From positions 1 through 64,000 of the forward strand of contig NZ_AP022608.1 in assembly GCF_010728925.1 (NCBI RefSeq): 64,000 bases of DNA, given 5' to 3'. Position 1 is the first letter of the stretch. The number at the start of each line of letters is the position of its first letter. Position numbers and translations under genes: made by a program. Below, piece by piece: positions 37,183 to 49,163 of this stretch. The DNA comes from Mycolicibacterium gadium. GTDB lineage: Bacteria > Actinomycetota > Actinomycetes > Mycobacteriales > Mycobacteriaceae. The notes under the pieces are model-generated. The model ran no database searches. It saw nothing but the letters and a program-made list of their open reading frames with translations, and was not told the DNA's origin.

Positions 37183-39138
37183 GTGGGGGCCAACGGCAAC
37201 GGGGCCAACCCGGGCACCAGACAGAAGCTCGAAAAGGTCGTCATTCGTTTCGCGGGCGACTCCGGTGACGGCATGCAGCTCACTGGTGACCGCTTCACCT
37301 CCGAGGCTGCGCTCTTCGGCAATGACCTTGCGACGCAACCGAATTACCCCGCGGAGATCCGCGCACCACAGGGCACGCTGCCCGGGGTGTCGTCCTTCCA
37401 GATCCAGATCGCCGACTACGACATCCTGACCGCGGGCGACCGCCCCGACGTTCTCGTCGCGATGAACCCCGCCGCGCTGATGGCCAACGTTTCCGACCTG
37501 CCCCGCGGTGGGCTGATCATCGCCAACTCGGACGAATTCACCAAGCGCAATCTCGCGAAAGTCGGCTACGAGGGCAATCCGCTGGAGAACGACGACCTGT
37601 CCGACTACGTCGTGCAGGCGGTGCCGATGACCACGCTGACGCTGGGTGCGGTCGAGGAGATCGGCGCATCGAAGAAGGACGGCCAGCGCGCCAAGAACAT
37701 GTTCGCTCTCGGTCTGCTGTCGTGGATGTACGGTCGTGAGCTCGAGCACAGCGAGGCGTTCATCCGGGACAAGTTCGCCCGCAAGCCCGACATCGCCGAG
37801 GCCAACGTGCTGGCCTTGAAGGCCGGCTGGAATTACGGCGAAACCACCGAGGCGTTCGCGGGCAGTGTCTACGAGGTCGCGCCCGCCAAGCTCAAGAGCG
37901 GTGAGTACCGCCAGATTTCGGGCAACACGGCGCTGGCCTACGGGATTGTGGCGGCGGGCCATCTGAGTGATCTGCAGGTGGTGCTCGGCACCTACCCGAT
38001 CACCCCGGCGTCGGACATCCTGCACGAGCTGTCCAAGCACAAGAACTTCAACGTGCTGACCTTCCAGGCCGAAGACGAGATCGCCGGTATCGGTGCGGCC
38101 ATCGGCGCGTCGTACGGCGGTGCGCTGGGCGTCACCAGCACCTCCGGACCCGGCATCTCACTGAAGTCGGAGGCCATGGGTCTCGCGGTGATGACCGAGC
38201 TGCCGCTGATCGTCATCGACGTGCAACGCGGCGGCCCCTCGACGGGTCTGCCGACCAAGACCGAACAGGCCGATCTGCTGCAGGTGCTCTTCGGGCGCAA
38301 CGGCGAATCGCCGGTGGCGGTGGTGGCGCCGAGGTCCCCGTCGGACTGCTTCGACGTCGCCGTCGAGGCCGTCCGCATCGCCATCAACTACCACACTCCC
38401 GTGATCATCCTGTCCGACGGCGCGATCGCGAACGGCTCTGAGCCGTGGCAGATTCCGGACGTCAGCGCCTACGAGAAGATCGAGCACACCTTCGCCAAGA
38501 CGGGTGAGCCCTTCCAGCCGTACGCGCGGGATCCGGAGACGCTGGCGCGCCAGTTTGCGGTGCCGGGCACTCCAGGCCTCGAGCACCGCATCGGCGGGCT
38601 GGAAGCGGCCAACGGCTCGGGCAACATCTCCTACGAGCCGAAGAACCACGACCTGATGGTGCGGCTGCGCCAAGCCAAGGTCGACGGCATCACCGTGCCG
38701 GACCTCGAGGTCGACGACCCGACCGGCGACGCGGAGCTGTTGATGCTCGGCTGGGGGAGCAGCTACGGCCCCATCGGCGAAGCCTGCCGTCGCGCGCGGC
38801 GTAAGGGCATCAAGGTGGCCCAGGCGCACCTGCGCAATCTGAGCCCCTTCCCCGCCAACTTGGGCGAGGTGCTGCGGCGCTACCCCAACGTGGTGTTGCC
38901 GGAGATGAACCTCGGCCAGCTGGCGCTGCTGCTGCGCGGCAAGTACCTGGTCGACATACAGTCCGTGACCAAGGTCGAGGGTATGGCGTTCCTTGCCGAC
39001 GAGGTGGAAGGCATCATCGATGCCGCGCTCGACGGAACGTTGGGCGACAAGGAAATTGACAAGGCCAAATTCGCGCGGCTCGCTGCGGCCACCATTGAGG
39101 CTGAAGCAACCGAAACTGGCGTGGGAGCAATCGCATGA
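37183..39138 (+). CDS. korA: 2-oxoglutarate:ferredoxin oxidoreductase alpha subunit KorA
   Basis: A 651-residue subunit with fused gamma and alpha domains. GTG 37183 (MGANGNGANPGTRQKLEKVV). The gamma domain begins VIRFAGDSGDGMQLTGDRF; the alpha domain carries TYPITPASDILHELSKH and TSTSGPGISLKSEAMGLA, standard for 2-oxoacid oxidoreductases. In mycobacteria KorAB decarboxylates 2-oxoglutarate to succinyl-CoA with ferredoxin as acceptor, as an alternative to the 2-oxoglutarate dehydrogenase complex. It overlaps korB by ATGA. Confidence 0.94.
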   Translation: MGANGNGANPGTRQKLEKVVIRFAGDSGDGMQLTGDRFTSEAALFGNDLATQPNYPAEIRAPQGTLPGVSSFQIQIADYDILTAGDRPDVLVAMNPAALMANVSDLPRGGLIIANSDEFTKRNLAKVGYEGNPLENDDLSDYVVQAVPMTTLTLGAVEEIGASKKDGQRAKNMFALGLLSWMYGRELEHSEAFIRDKFARKPDIAEANVLALKAGWNYGETTEAFAGSVYEVAPAKLKSGEYRQISGNTALAYGIVAAGHLSDLQVVLGTYPITPASDILHELSKHKNFNVLTFQAEDEIAGIGAAIGASYGGALGVTSTSGPGISLKSEAMGLAVMTELPLIVIDVQRGGPSTGLPTKTEQADLLQVLFGRNGESPVAVVAPRSPSDCFDVAVEAVRIAINYHTPVIILSDGAIANGSEPWQIPDVSAYEKIEHTFAKTGEPFQPYARDPETLARQFAVPGTPGLEHRIGGLEAANGSGNISYEPKNHDLMVRLRQAKVDGITVPDLEVDDPTGDAELLMLGWGSSYGPIGEACRRARRKGIKVAQAHLRNLSPFPANLGEVLRRYPNVVLPEMNLGQLALLLRGKYLVDIQSVTKVEGMAFLADEVEGIIDAALDGTLGDKEIDKAKFARLAAATIEAEATETGVGAIA

Positions 39139-40205
39139 CCGACCTGATTGGTGCAGATCTCGGACTGACGGCTGGAACCAGCCTGGTCCCGACGACCGAC
39201 GAGCCGCAGAAGTCGAAGGACTTCACCAGCGACCAGGAAGTCCGCTGGTGCCCCGGCTGCGGCGACTACGTCATCCTCAACACCATCCGCAACTTCCTGC
39301 CCGAGCTGGGTCTGCGTCGCGAGAACATTGCGTTCGTCAGCGGTATCGGCTGCTCTAGCCGTTTCCCGTACTACCTGCAGACTTACGGATTCCACTCGAT
39401 CCACGGCCGCGCGCCGACGATCGCGACGGGACTGGCGCTGGCCCGCCAAGATCTGTCGGTGTGGGTCGTCACCGGTGACGGCGACGCGCTGTCGATCGGC
39501 GGCAACCATCTGATCCATGCGTTACGTCGCAACGTCAATCTGACGATCCTGCTGTTCAACAACCGGATCTACGGTCTGACCAAGGGGCAGTACTCGCCGA
39601 CGTCAGAGACGGGCAAGGTCACCAAGTCGACCCCGATGGGCTCCCTCGACTACCCGTTCAATCCAGTGTCGTTGGCGCTCGGTGCCGAGGCGACTTTCGT
39701 TGGCCGCGCTCTGGACTCCGACCGCAAGGGCCTGTCCGAGGTGCTTCGTGGCGCTGCCGAGCACCGCGGTGCCGCGCTCGTCGAGATCATGCAGGACTGC
39801 CCGATCTTCAACGACGGCTCGTTCGACGCGCTGCGAAAGGAAGGCGCCGAAGAGCGGCTCATCAACCTGACCCACGGCGAGCCGATCACCTTCGGCGGTG
39901 ATGGCGAATACTGCGTCGTCAAGTCGGGCTACGGGCTCGAGGTCGCCAAGACTGCCGATGTGTCGGCTGACGAGATCGTCGTCCACGACGCGCAGTTGGA
40001 GGATCCGGCGTACGCGTTCGCGCTGTCGCGGCTCTCCGAGCAGAACCTCGACCACATGGTGATGGGGATCTTCCGGAAGGTCAGCAAGCCGACCTACGAC
40101 GACGCCGCCCGCCAGCAGGTCGCCGCGGCGCGCGATGCCAAGCCGCACGACACGGCCGCGTTGCAGTCGCTGCTCCGGGGCAAAGACACCTGGACCGTCG
40201 ACTAA
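39135..40205 (+). CDS. korB: 2-oxoglutarate:ferredoxin oxidoreductase beta subunit KorB
   Basis: A 356-residue thiamine-diphosphate subunit. [13 protein letters not shown] and [12 protein letters not shown] supply cysteines for the iron-sulfur cluster; [19 protein letters not shown] with [19 protein letters not shown] forms the ThDP/Mg site; [12 protein letters not shown] provides a further cysteine. The start at 39135 overlaps korA by 4 nt, consistent with a fixed stoichiometry. Next gene in line is mobA, 10 nt downstream. Confidence 0.94.
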   Translation: MTDLIGADLGLTAGTSLVPTTDEPQKSKDFTSDQEVRWCPGCGDYVILNTIRNFLPELGLRRENIAFVSGIGCSSRFPYYLQTYGFHSIHGRAPTIATGLALARQDLSVWVVTGDGDALSIGGNHLIHALRRNVNLTILLFNNRIYGLTKGQYSPTSETGKVTKSTPMGSLDYPFNPVSLALGAEATFVGRALDSDRKGLSEVLRGAAEHRGAALVEIMQDCPIFNDGSFDALRKEGAEERLINLTHGEPITFGGDGEYCVVKSGYGLEVAKTADVSADEIVVHDAQLEDPAYAFALSRLSEQNLDHMVMGIFRKVSKPTYDDAARQQVAAARDAKPHDTAALQSLLRGKDTWTVD

Positions 40206-40215
40206 TCTCACTGAC

Positions 40216-40806
40216 GTGACGTCCCCCGTACCGCTCGCAGCGGTCATTCTGGCCGGCGGGGCTTCCCGTCGAATGGGCCGCGACAAGGCCACCGTCGTGT
40301 TCGACGGCCAAACCCTCGTCGAGCGGATGGTGTCGGCCGTCAGCCCGAGATGTGCACCCGTGTTCGTCGTCGCCGCCCCGGGTCAGGCGTTGCCGACCCT
40401 GGACGCGCACATCCTGCGGGACGACATCCGGGGCGTGGGGCCACTGCTGGCAACAGGCCGCGGGTTGCGTGCCGCCGCGGAAGCCGGACGCGAGCTCGCC
40501 TTCGTCTGCGCCGTCGACATGCCCCTGCTGTCGGCCGATCTGATCGACGAACTCGAAGGTCCGGCCGTCCGACTCGGGGCCGACGTGGTGCTGCCGTGGG
40601 ACGGTCGCACCCACTATCTCGCCGGGATCTACCGCACCAGCCTGCATGAGCGGGTGTCCCAACTCGTCTACGCGGGGGAGCGCAGCATGCGCGCCCTGGT
40701 CGAGAGCGTCGACACGCAGCGGGTGGTCATGCCCGAGCAGGCGTCGCTGACCAACGTCAACACCGTCGCCGAGCTGCGGGCCACGGCCTCCTCTCGAATC
40801 GCCTAG
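40216..40806 (+). CDS. mobA: Molybdenum cofactor guanylyltransferase MobA
   Basis: A 196-residue nucleotidyltransferase adding GMP to molybdopterin. The signature [20 protein letters not shown] opens the protein, and [14 protein letters not shown] is the Mg/GTP region; the tail [11 protein letters not shown] is typical of the family. GTG 40216 is 10 nt after korB, so it may be transcribed with korAB. Order korA-korB-mobA matches other mycobacteria. Confidence 0.9.
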   Translation: MTSPVPLAAVILAGGASRRMGRDKATVVFDGQTLVERMVSAVSPRCAPVFVVAAPGQALPTLDAHILRDDIRGVGPLLATGRGLRAAAEAGRELAFVCAVDMPLLSADLIDELEGPAVRLGADVVLPWDGRTHYLAGIYRTSLHERVSQLVYAGERSMRALVESVDTQRVVMPEQASLTNVNTVAELRATASSRIA

Positions 40807-42177
<1,371 letters not shown>

Positions 42178-42199
42178 TAATTAGGTAGGACCCCTTGTT

Positions 42200-42244
42200 G
42201 AGGCGGTGTTCAGGCGAAATGCCTGGACACCGCCTCTTCTTTCT
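42200..42244 (+). terminator. Intrinsic terminator between the two rpf genes
   Basis: A 16-bp stem GAGGCGGTGTTCAGGC / GCCTGGACACCGCCTC with one G-T pair and a 5-nt loop, followed by TTCTTTCT. This is unusually canonical for a mycobacterium. Confidence 0.85.
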
Positions 42245-42370
42245 CAGAGGCCTCTTACGCCAATTAAGTAACGATTAAAACTTTTGACGCTTACGTAACA
42301 CGTGACCTTCCTCACCCGAAACACCGGATAGCCGCATCGAAGCAAGCACAGCGCTTCGCGCGGGCCTTGA

Positions 42371-42880
<510 letters not shown>

Positions 42881-42894
42881 ACTCGACGCTGATC

Positions 42895-44061
42895 TCAGAC
42901 CGGCTGGACGTCGCGGTCGGTAGGGAGCGCGAACGCCGAGCGGGCCGCGACCGTGGCCAAGTGCCGCGTGACCAGCGCTTCGGGCCCCAGGACACTCGCC
43001 CGGGCGAACGCGGCGCTGAGCATCGGCGGCAGGTTCACGATTCGGCCGATCGTCTTGGACTCGCGCACCAACGAGCGCACCCGAGGGCGGCGGAACGCGG
43101 CGAACCGGCTGAACGCGGTGCTCAGATCGGCGCTCCTGTCGACGAAGGACGCCAGGATTGCCGCGTCCTCGAGTCCCTGGCAGCCGCCCTGACCCAGGTG
43201 TGGCCGCATCGGATGCGCCGCGTCACCCACCGCCACGATGGTTCCCCTGGCCCACTGCCGCGCCGGGTCGCGGTCGTATAGGTCGTTGCGCAACACCCGG
43301 GCCGGATCCGTGGCGGCCAGCACCGCGGGAATGGGCTCCGCCCACGCACCGAATTTGGCTTTCAGGTAGTTGAGCTCGCCCTCCGGCCTGCTGCGCCCTT
43401 CCGGTGTCCGTTCGGTGGCGAACCAATAGGTGCTGTCCGCGCCGAGGGGCACCTGGCCGAATTCGACCGCGGGGCCGAGGACCTCGCCTGCGAAGTCGGG
43501 GTCAATTGTGCACTCGGCCACCCCCCGCCACGCCGTGTAGCCGACATAGCGATTGTTCAATGGGCCGTTCAGATGGCGCGCCACCATCGAGTGCGTGCCG
43601 TCCGCGCCGACGACCGCATCGACCTGAATCGTCGTCGAGTCCGACAGACTCACCTGCACACCGTCGGCGGTGGCCACCAGAGAGCGGGCCGCGAGGCCGT
43701 ATCGCAGGCTGCCCTCGGCAAGCCGGCCGGCCAGCACGGACGTCAGGACATTCCGGTGGATCACCACCAGCGGTTCGCCGAGCGCCTGGACCAGTCGCTG
43801 CGGCGCCGGGCGGCGCAGCCAGGTCCCGTCACGCCAGCGCATCGCCCCAGCGGTGATCCGGCCGCCCGCGCCGCGGACCGCGTCGCCAAGGCCGAGTTCG
43901 TCGAGGGCGGCCAGTGCGTTGGGCCAGATGCTGATGCCCGCGCCGGACGAGGTGTCGGTGCGCTCCTCGATGACAGAGACGTCGTGGCCGTGCTGTTGGA
44001 GCGCGTTGGCGGTCGCCAATCCGGCGATGCCCGCGCCGATCACCAGGATCCGCTTCGGCAT
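42895..44061 (-). CDS. FAD-dependent monooxygenase (aromatic hydroxylase type)
   Basis: A 388-residue class A flavoprotein hydroxylase. RILVIGAGIAGLATANAL binds FAD, AVVGADGTHSMVARHL carries the DG motif, and VAVGDAAHPMRPHLGQGG the second FAD motif. I chose ATG 44061 (MPKRILVIG); longer starts would overlap the thioesterase. It follows a thioesterase (22-nt gap) and an HxlR regulator in one leftward operon. Likely NAD(P)H-dependent hydroxylation of an aromatic or polycyclic compound; the substrate is unknown. Confidence 0.85.
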   Translation of the reverse strand: MPKRILVIGAGIAGLATANALQQHGHDVSVIEERTDTSSGAGISIWPNALAALDELGLGDAVRGAGGRITAGAMRWRDGTWLRRPAPQRLVQALGEPLVVIHRNVLTSVLAGRLAEGSLRYGLAARSLVATADGVQVSLSDSTTIQVDAVVGADGTHSMVARHLNGPLNNRYVGYTAWRGVAECTIDPDFAGEVLGPAVEFGQVPLGADSTYWFATERTPEGRSRPEGELNYLKAKFGAWAEPIPAVLAATDPARVLRNDLYDRDPARQWARGTIVAVGDAAHPMRPHLGQGGCQGLEDAAILASFVDRSADLSTAFSRFAAFRRPRVRSLVRESKTIGRIVNLPPMLSAAFARASVLGPEALVTRHLATVAARSAFALPTDRDVQPV

Positions 44062-44083
44062 CCGTCGAACGTATCGCGTGCGC

Positions 44084-44614
44084 CTACAGATCGAAGATGA
44101 GGAGCGTGCTGGTCGCGGTGGCGACAATCGCTCCGGATTCGTCTGTCACAACACCGTCGGAGAAGCCGACGCGCGATCCGGTCTTCACCACCGTGCCCAC
44201 GGCGGTGAGAGCGCCGCTGCTCAGGCGTACCGCCTTGAGGTAGTTCACCTTGATCTCGATCGAGGTGTAGCCCTTGCCCGCGGGAAGGGTGCTGTGGACG
44301 GCGCAGCCTGTCACCGAGTCCAACAGCGTGCAGATCAGCCCGCCGTGAACCGCGCCGATTGGGTTGTAGCCGGATTCGTCTGGCTGGCAAGTGAATACGA
44401 CTCGACCTACTTCGGCTTTGACTATGGCGAACTCCATCAGACCGCTGATCGGCGGCTGCGGTAGACGGCCTTCGGCCATCGCCTGCAGGTAGTCCAGGCC
44501 CGCCATCGTCAGTCCCTTGGCGGTGCTCGGGCCCGGCTCGTGCCATGTGATGGTCTTCGAGCGTTGCGGGCCCCAGTCTGTGCGGGCGTCGGTATCGGTC
44601 AGGTCTGCGGTCAT
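44084..44614 (-). CDS. PaaI-type hotdog thioesterase
   Basis: A 176-residue acyl-CoA thioesterase of the PaaI/YigI group. The family motif GAVHGGLICTLLDSVTGCAV is present, followed by IEIKVNYLKAV and a C-terminal VVTDESGAIVATATSTLLIF. The start at 44614 overlaps the HxlR stop (ATGA), so the two are co-translated. It would release free acids from phenylacetyl- or hydroxybenzoyl-type CoA esters. Confidence 0.85.
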   Translation of the reverse strand: MTADLTDTDARTDWGPQRSKTITWHEPGPSTAKGLTMAGLDYLQAMAEGRLPQPPISGLMEFAIVKAEVGRVVFTCQPDESGYNPIGAVHGGLICTLLDSVTGCAVHSTLPAGKGYTSIEIKVNYLKAVRLSSGALTAVGTVVKTGSRVGFSDGVVTDESGAIVATATSTLLIFDL

Positions 44615-45009
44615 CGCTTGTCCTTCGATTTGGTCATAGACGGGTAGCGGCGTTGGCGGTCGGGGTCGTCGAGGGCGACGGCGTGCGCCTTGCCCCACGC
44701 CAGGAGTGCGTCCAGGACGGGAATCAACGCCTCGCCGGACGCGGTGAGACGGTACTCGTAGCGCGGGGGAGCGCTTTGGTACTGCGAGCGGGTGACGACA
44801 TCCGCGTTCTCCAGCGCCTTCAGTCGGGCCGCGATGCGGTCGCGGGGTGCGCCGGTGCCACGCACGATGTCGGTGAAGTGGGTGGCGCCCAGCGCGATCT
44901 CCCGGATGACGAGCAGCGCCCAGCGCTCTCCGACGATCTCCAGCGCCGCCGCGATCGGGCATGGCCGACCGGGCAGTTCCGCCAACGGAAATGCGTGCGG
45001 CGAGGTCAT
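44611..45009 (-). CDS. HxlR-family winged-helix transcriptional regulator
   Basis: A 132-residue regulator. CPIAAALEIVGERWALLVI opens the HxlR domain with its conserved cysteine, then LGATHFTDIVRGTGAPRDRI (recognition region) and SAPPRYEYRLTASGEALIP. The start ATG 45009 leaves 97 nt to the divergent S9 peptidase. HxlR members often sense reactive quinones or aldehydes through cysteine, which fits the monooxygenase in the same operon. Confidence 0.87.
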   Translation of the reverse strand: MTSPHAFPLAELPGRPCPIAAALEIVGERWALLVIREIALGATHFTDIVRGTGAPRDRIAARLKALENADVVTRSQYQSAPPRYEYRLTASGEALIPVLDALLAWGKAHAVALDDPDRQRRYPSMTKSKDKR

Positions 45010-45105
45010 GTCGCCAGCGTGCCACGAGTCAGTTTGAAAATCAAACTCACTGGGTAAGGCTCGCTCGGTGAACGGCGCGGACCCGCTGAGGCGTGTGCTA
45101 CCAAC

Positions 45106-47100
45106 ATGGGCATGACGCAGCCGACGCCGTTCGACGACCTCGATGCCTACGTCGCGCTGCCCCGCGTCTCGGGGCTGGCGGTGTCGGCGGACGGCACCCG
45201 CGTCGTGACCACCGTCGCCGAGCTCAACGAGAAGCGCACCGAGTACGTCAGTGCCGTTTGGGAGGTCGATCCTGCGGGCGGGCAGCCGGCGCGACGGCTG
45301 ACCCGCGGGGCCAAGGGTGAGTCGTCGCCGGTGTTCACCGCCGACGGCGACGTGCTGTTCGTGGCTTCCCGGCGGACCGAGGGCGACGACAAGTCGCCCG
45401 CGGCGCTGTGGCGCCTGCCCGCGGCGGGCGGTGAGGCTTTCGAGGCGCTCGCATTGCCCGGCGGGATCGAGGCCGTGCGGACCGCCGCCGAGGCTGACCT
45501 CGCCGTGGTGCGCGCGCCGGTGATGCACTCGGCCCAAGGTGTCGACGACGATCGCCGTCTTCGGGAGCTGCGCAAGGACACTAATGTCACGGCCATCCTG
45601 CACACCGGTTACCCGATTCGCCACTGGGACAAGGACCTGGGACCGGGCGTGCCGCACCTGTTCGGCACCGGTCTCGATGACGACATCCCGAGGGACCTGA
45701 CCGAAGCGCCGGGAAGCGCGTTGTGGGACACGGACTTCGATGTCAGTCCCGACGGCCGGTTCGTCGTCACCAGCTGGCAGCAGCCAGCCGCGGGCGCTGC
45801 CAAACATGCCGTTCTGGTCCGAATAGATACCGATAGCGGCGATCGAAGGGTGATCGCCGACGACCCCGACGGTGACTTGTGGAGCCCGGTGATCTCACCG
45901 GATGGATCGTCGGTCGTATACGTCCGCGAATCATATTCGACGCCAGAGATGGCCCCACGGATCACACTGCATCACTTGAGATTTGGTGAGGATCCGATCG
46001 AGATCGCGCCGAACTGGGACCGCTGGGCGACGTCGGTGAAGTGGTCACGCGACGGCGCAGCGGTGATCGTCACGGCTGACCAGGACGGCCGAGGTCCGGT
46101 CTTCGCGATCGATCCGGCCGAGGGCACCGTCACGCAACTGACGCATGACGACTACACCTACAGCGACGTCAACACCGCGCCCGGCGGGGTGATCTACGCG
46201 CTGCGCAGCTCCTATTCGGCGCCGCCTCATCCGGTGCGCCTCGATCCCGACGGGTCGGTCACCGAGTTGCCCTGTGTCGACCTGCCGCCGCTGCCCGGGA
46301 CGTTGACCGAGGTCGAGGCGACAGCGACAGACGGCACCCGGGTGCGTTCATGGCTCGCGCTGCCTGAGGGCGACGGGCCAGCGCCGCTGCTGGTGTGGAT
46401 TCATGGCGGCCCGCTCAGCAGCTGGAACGTCTGGTCGTGGCGATGGAATCCCTGGTTGTTGGCCGCGCGGGGCTATGCGGTGTTGCTGCCTGATCCTGGG
46501 TTGTCGACGGGATACGGACAGGACTTCATCCAGCGAGGGTGGGGCGCGTGGGGAAGCGCGCCGTACGAGGATCTGATGGCGGCTACGGACGCGGCGTGTG
46601 AGCATCCGCGTGTCGATGCCGATCGGACCGCGGCGATGGGCGGATCTTTCGGGGGCTATATGGCCAATTGGGTTGCCGGACATACCGATCGGTTTGATGC
46701 GATCGTCACGCACGCGAGCCTGTGGGCGCTCGACCAGTTCGGCACCACCACCGACGCGTCGTACTACTGGGTGCGGGAGATGACCCCGGAGATGGCGGCG
46801 GCGAACTCGCCACACCTCCACGTCGGCCAGATCGCCACCCCGATGCTGGTCATCCACGGCGACAAGGACTATCGCGTACCCATCGGCGAAGCGCTGCGCC
46901 TCTGGTATCAACTGCTCACCGAATCGCAGCTGCCCGCCGCCGACGACGGCACCAGCCCGCACCGATTCCTGTACTTCCCGTCCGAGAACCACTGGGTGCT
47001 CACCCCTGCGCACGCCAAGATCTGGTATCAGGTGGTGACGGCTTTCCTCGGACGTCACGTGCTCGGCGAGGACGTCGAGCTGCCGGAGACGCTCGGGTAG
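45106..47100 (+). CDS. S9-family prolyl oligopeptidase-type peptidase
   Basis: A 664-residue serine peptidase: N-terminal beta-propeller-like region with repeated SPDG-type motifs (DVSPDGRFVVTSW and VISPDGSSVVYVR) and a C-terminal alpha/beta-hydrolase domain. The catalytic serine is in AAMGGSFGGYMANWVAG, the aspartate in IHGDKDYRVPI, and the histidine in SENHWVLTP, the standard order. Start ATG 45106 or 45112. Without a clear signal peptide it is probably cytoplasmic. 10 nt ahead of the reductase-like gene. Confidence 0.88.
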   Translation: MGMTQPTPFDDLDAYVALPRVSGLAVSADGTRVVTTVAELNEKRTEYVSAVWEVDPAGGQPARRLTRGAKGESSPVFTADGDVLFVASRRTEGDDKSPAALWRLPAAGGEAFEALALPGGIEAVRTAAEADLAVVRAPVMHSAQGVDDDRRLRELRKDTNVTAILHTGYPIRHWDKDLGPGVPHLFGTGLDDDIPRDLTEAPGSALWDTDFDVSPDGRFVVTSWQQPAAGAAKHAVLVRIDTDSGDRRVIADDPDGDLWSPVISPDGSSVVYVRESYSTPEMAPRITLHHLRFGEDPIEIAPNWDRWATSVKWSRDGAAVIVTADQDGRGPVFAIDPAEGTVTQLTHDDYTYSDVNTAPGGVIYALRSSYSAPPHPVRLDPDGSVTELPCVDLPPLPGTLTEVEATATDGTRVRSWLALPEGDGPAPLLVWIHGGPLSSWNVWSWRWNPWLLAARGYAVLLPDPGLSTGYGQDFIQRGWGAWGSAPYEDLMAATDAACEHPRVDADRTAAMGGSFGGYMANWVAGHTDRFDAIVTHASLWALDQFGTTTDASYYWVREMTPEMAAANSPHLHVGQIATPMLVIHGDKDYRVPIGEALRLWYQLLTESQLPAADDGTSPHRFLYFPSENHWVLTPAHAKIWYQVVTAFLGRHVLGEDVELPETLG

Positions 47101-47110
47101 CGTCGCGCCC

Positions 47111-48364
47111 ATGGGTACCGATCGCGAATTCGACATCGTCCTGTACGGGGCCACCGGCTTCGTCGGCAAGCTGACCGCGGCATACCTGGCCAGATCCGGT
47201 GCCGACGCCCGCATCGCCCTGGCGGGCAGGTCAGAGGACAGAGTGCTCGCGGTGCGGGAATGGTTGGGCGAGGCCGCACAGTCGTGGCCGATCATCACCG
47301 CGGACGCATCGGACCCGTCGAGTCTGGACGCGATGGCGGCGCAGACGCGTGTCGTGGTGACGACGGTCGGACCGTACGCCAAGTACGGCCTGCCGTTGGT
47401 TGCCGCATGCGCGGCGGCGGGCACCGATTACGCGGATTTGACCGGCGAGCCCACCTTCGTCCGCGAGAGCATCGACCTCTATCACAAACAGGCTGTCGAC
47501 ACCGGCGCTCGTGTCGTGCACTCGTGTGGTTTCGATTCCGTCCCTTCTGATCTCACCGTTTTCGCGCTGTACCGGCGGGTCGAGCAGGACGGTGTCGGAC
47601 TGTTGACCGACACCAACTTCGTGGTGCGCCGCATGGCAGGTGGTCTGTCGGGCGGCACTGCCGCGTCGTTCGTTGAGCTCATGGACGCTGCGTCGGACGA
47701 CCCCGAGGTACGGCGCTTGATAAACGACCCGTATTCGCTGACGCCCGACCATGCGGCCGAGCCGCAACTCGGCGCCCAGCCCGACATGCGGTGGCGTCGT
47801 GGCCGGGAAATCGCCCCGGAGTTGGACGGTTATTGGGTTGCACCGTTCGCAATGGCGCCCGTCAACACGCGAATCGTTCGACGCAGCAACGCATTACTCG
47901 GCTACGCCTACGGGCGCCGCCTCGAATACGGTGAGCAGCTGAGCATGGGCAGTTCAGTCGTGGCGCCGGTGGTCTCGGCACTGTTCGCGGCGGGTAACCG
48001 CGCCACGATGGAACTGGGCAGCCGCTACTTCAACCGGTTGCCGCGCACCCTCGTCGATCGCGTGCTGCCGAAGCCGGGCTCGGGTCCGAGCGACCGCACC
48101 CGCGAACGCGGCCACTACACGGTCGAGACGTACACAACGACGACAACCGGGGCGCGCTATCGCGCGACGATGTCCCAGAAGGGTGACCCGGGCTACAAGG
48201 CCACCTCGGTGTTATTGGGGGAGTCGGCGTTGGCGCTGGCCTTCGACCGTGACCGACTATCCGATTTGCGTGGCGTCCTCACCCCCGCGGCGGCGATGGG
48301 CGATGCGTTGCTCGCGCGATTCCCCGCTGCCGAAGTGCTATTGGAGACAACGCGACTAGCCTGA
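47111..48364 (+). CDS. Saccharopine dehydrogenase-like / trans-acting enoyl reductase family protein
   Basis: A 417-residue Rossmann-fold protein, apparently the counterpart of Rv2449c. The nucleotide motif is DIVLYGATGFVGKLTAAYLA, then VVVTTVGPYAKYGLPLVAA and VHSCGFDSVPSDLTVFAL. Relatives include the trans-acting enoyl reductase of phthiocerol lipid synthesis, so a role in reducing a lipid-bound double bond is possible, but this housekeeping-context member has no established function that I know. Confidence 0.85.
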   Translation: MGTDREFDIVLYGATGFVGKLTAAYLARSGADARIALAGRSEDRVLAVREWLGEAAQSWPIITADASDPSSLDAMAAQTRVVVTTVGPYAKYGLPLVAACAAAGTDYADLTGEPTFVRESIDLYHKQAVDTGARVVHSCGFDSVPSDLTVFALYRRVEQDGVGLLTDTNFVVRRMAGGLSGGTAASFVELMDAASDDPEVRRLINDPYSLTPDHAAEPQLGAQPDMRWRRGREIAPELDGYWVAPFAMAPVNTRIVRRSNALLGYAYGRRLEYGEQLSMGSSVVAPVVSALFAAGNRATMELGSRYFNRLPRTLVDRVLPKPGSGPSDRTRERGHYTVETYTTTTTGARYRATMSQKGDPGYKATSVLLGESALALAFDRDRLSDLRGVLTPAAAMGDALLARFPAAEVLLETTRLA

Positions 48365-48468
48365 ATTCGTCGGTGTTCCGCGCATCGGCAGAACGCCTGT
48401 GCGCCAAGATCGCTTTGGACTAGTTTTGACCGCGTCAGGGAATATCCCAGCGACGAAGGTGGGCGGTA

Positions 48469-49089
48469 ATGGCCGGTCTCGACGAACTGTTCGCACAAAT
48501 CCCGGTACAGGACATCGCGAAGAAGATCGGTGCCGATGAAGGCGAAGTGAACAACGCGATCCGCACCCTGGTGCCCGCGCTGGTCGGCGGTTTGGCCGAG
48601 AACGTGCAGGCCGATCAGATCGACTCGAGCGACCTCGAAGCCGCGGTGGCCCAGCAAGGCGCGGGCGGCCTGCTAGACGGCGGCGTCAGCGTCGACCAGG
48701 TCGACGAAAGGCAGGGCGACCAATACGTCGCGAAGATCTTCGGCGGCAACGACAGCGGGGCAGTCGCGTCCGCGCTCGCCGGTCAGGGTGCCGGTGGCGG
48801 CGACCTGATCAAGCAACTGCTGCCGATCCTGGCGCCCATCGTGCTGGCCTACATCGGCAAGCAACTCACCAAGGGTTCGGCGCCGGCCGAGACCCAGCAG
48901 GCGCCCGCGGGCGGTGGCGGAGGTCTGGGCGACATCCTCGGCGACATCCTCGGCGGCGCTGGTGGTGGCGGTGGCGGTGGCAACAACAACCCGCTGGGCA
49001 GCATCCTGGGCAGCGTGCTGGGCGGCAGCGGCGGTCAAAGCAACCCGATCGGCGAGATCCTGGGCGGATTGCTCGGCGGCAAGCGGTAG
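48469..49089 (+). CDS. DUF937 domain protein
   Basis: A 206-residue protein. The first 80 residues (LDELFAQIPVQDIAKKIGAD, VNNAIRTLVPALVGGLAENV) form a DUF937-like helical domain; the rest is glycine-rich low-complexity sequence (GGGGGLGDILGDILGGAGG and similar) with repeated LGSILGSVLGG units. No known function. Own promoter possible in the 104 nt upstream. Composition suggests a flexible C-terminus. Confidence 0.82.
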   Translation: MAGLDELFAQIPVQDIAKKIGADEGEVNNAIRTLVPALVGGLAENVQADQIDSSDLEAAVAQQGAGGLLDGGVSVDQVDERQGDQYVAKIFGGNDSGAVASALAGQGAGGGDLIKQLLPILAPIVLAYIGKQLTKGSAPAETQQAPAGGGGGLGDILGDILGGAGGGGGGGNNNPLGSILGSVLGGSGGQSNPIGEILGGLLGGKR

Positions 49090-49163
49090 GCCGCCGACCG
49101 GGCTGATGTGCGCCCGGCAATCCACCTGAACGGCCACCACGCTGGAGTTCATAGAATGGCGCG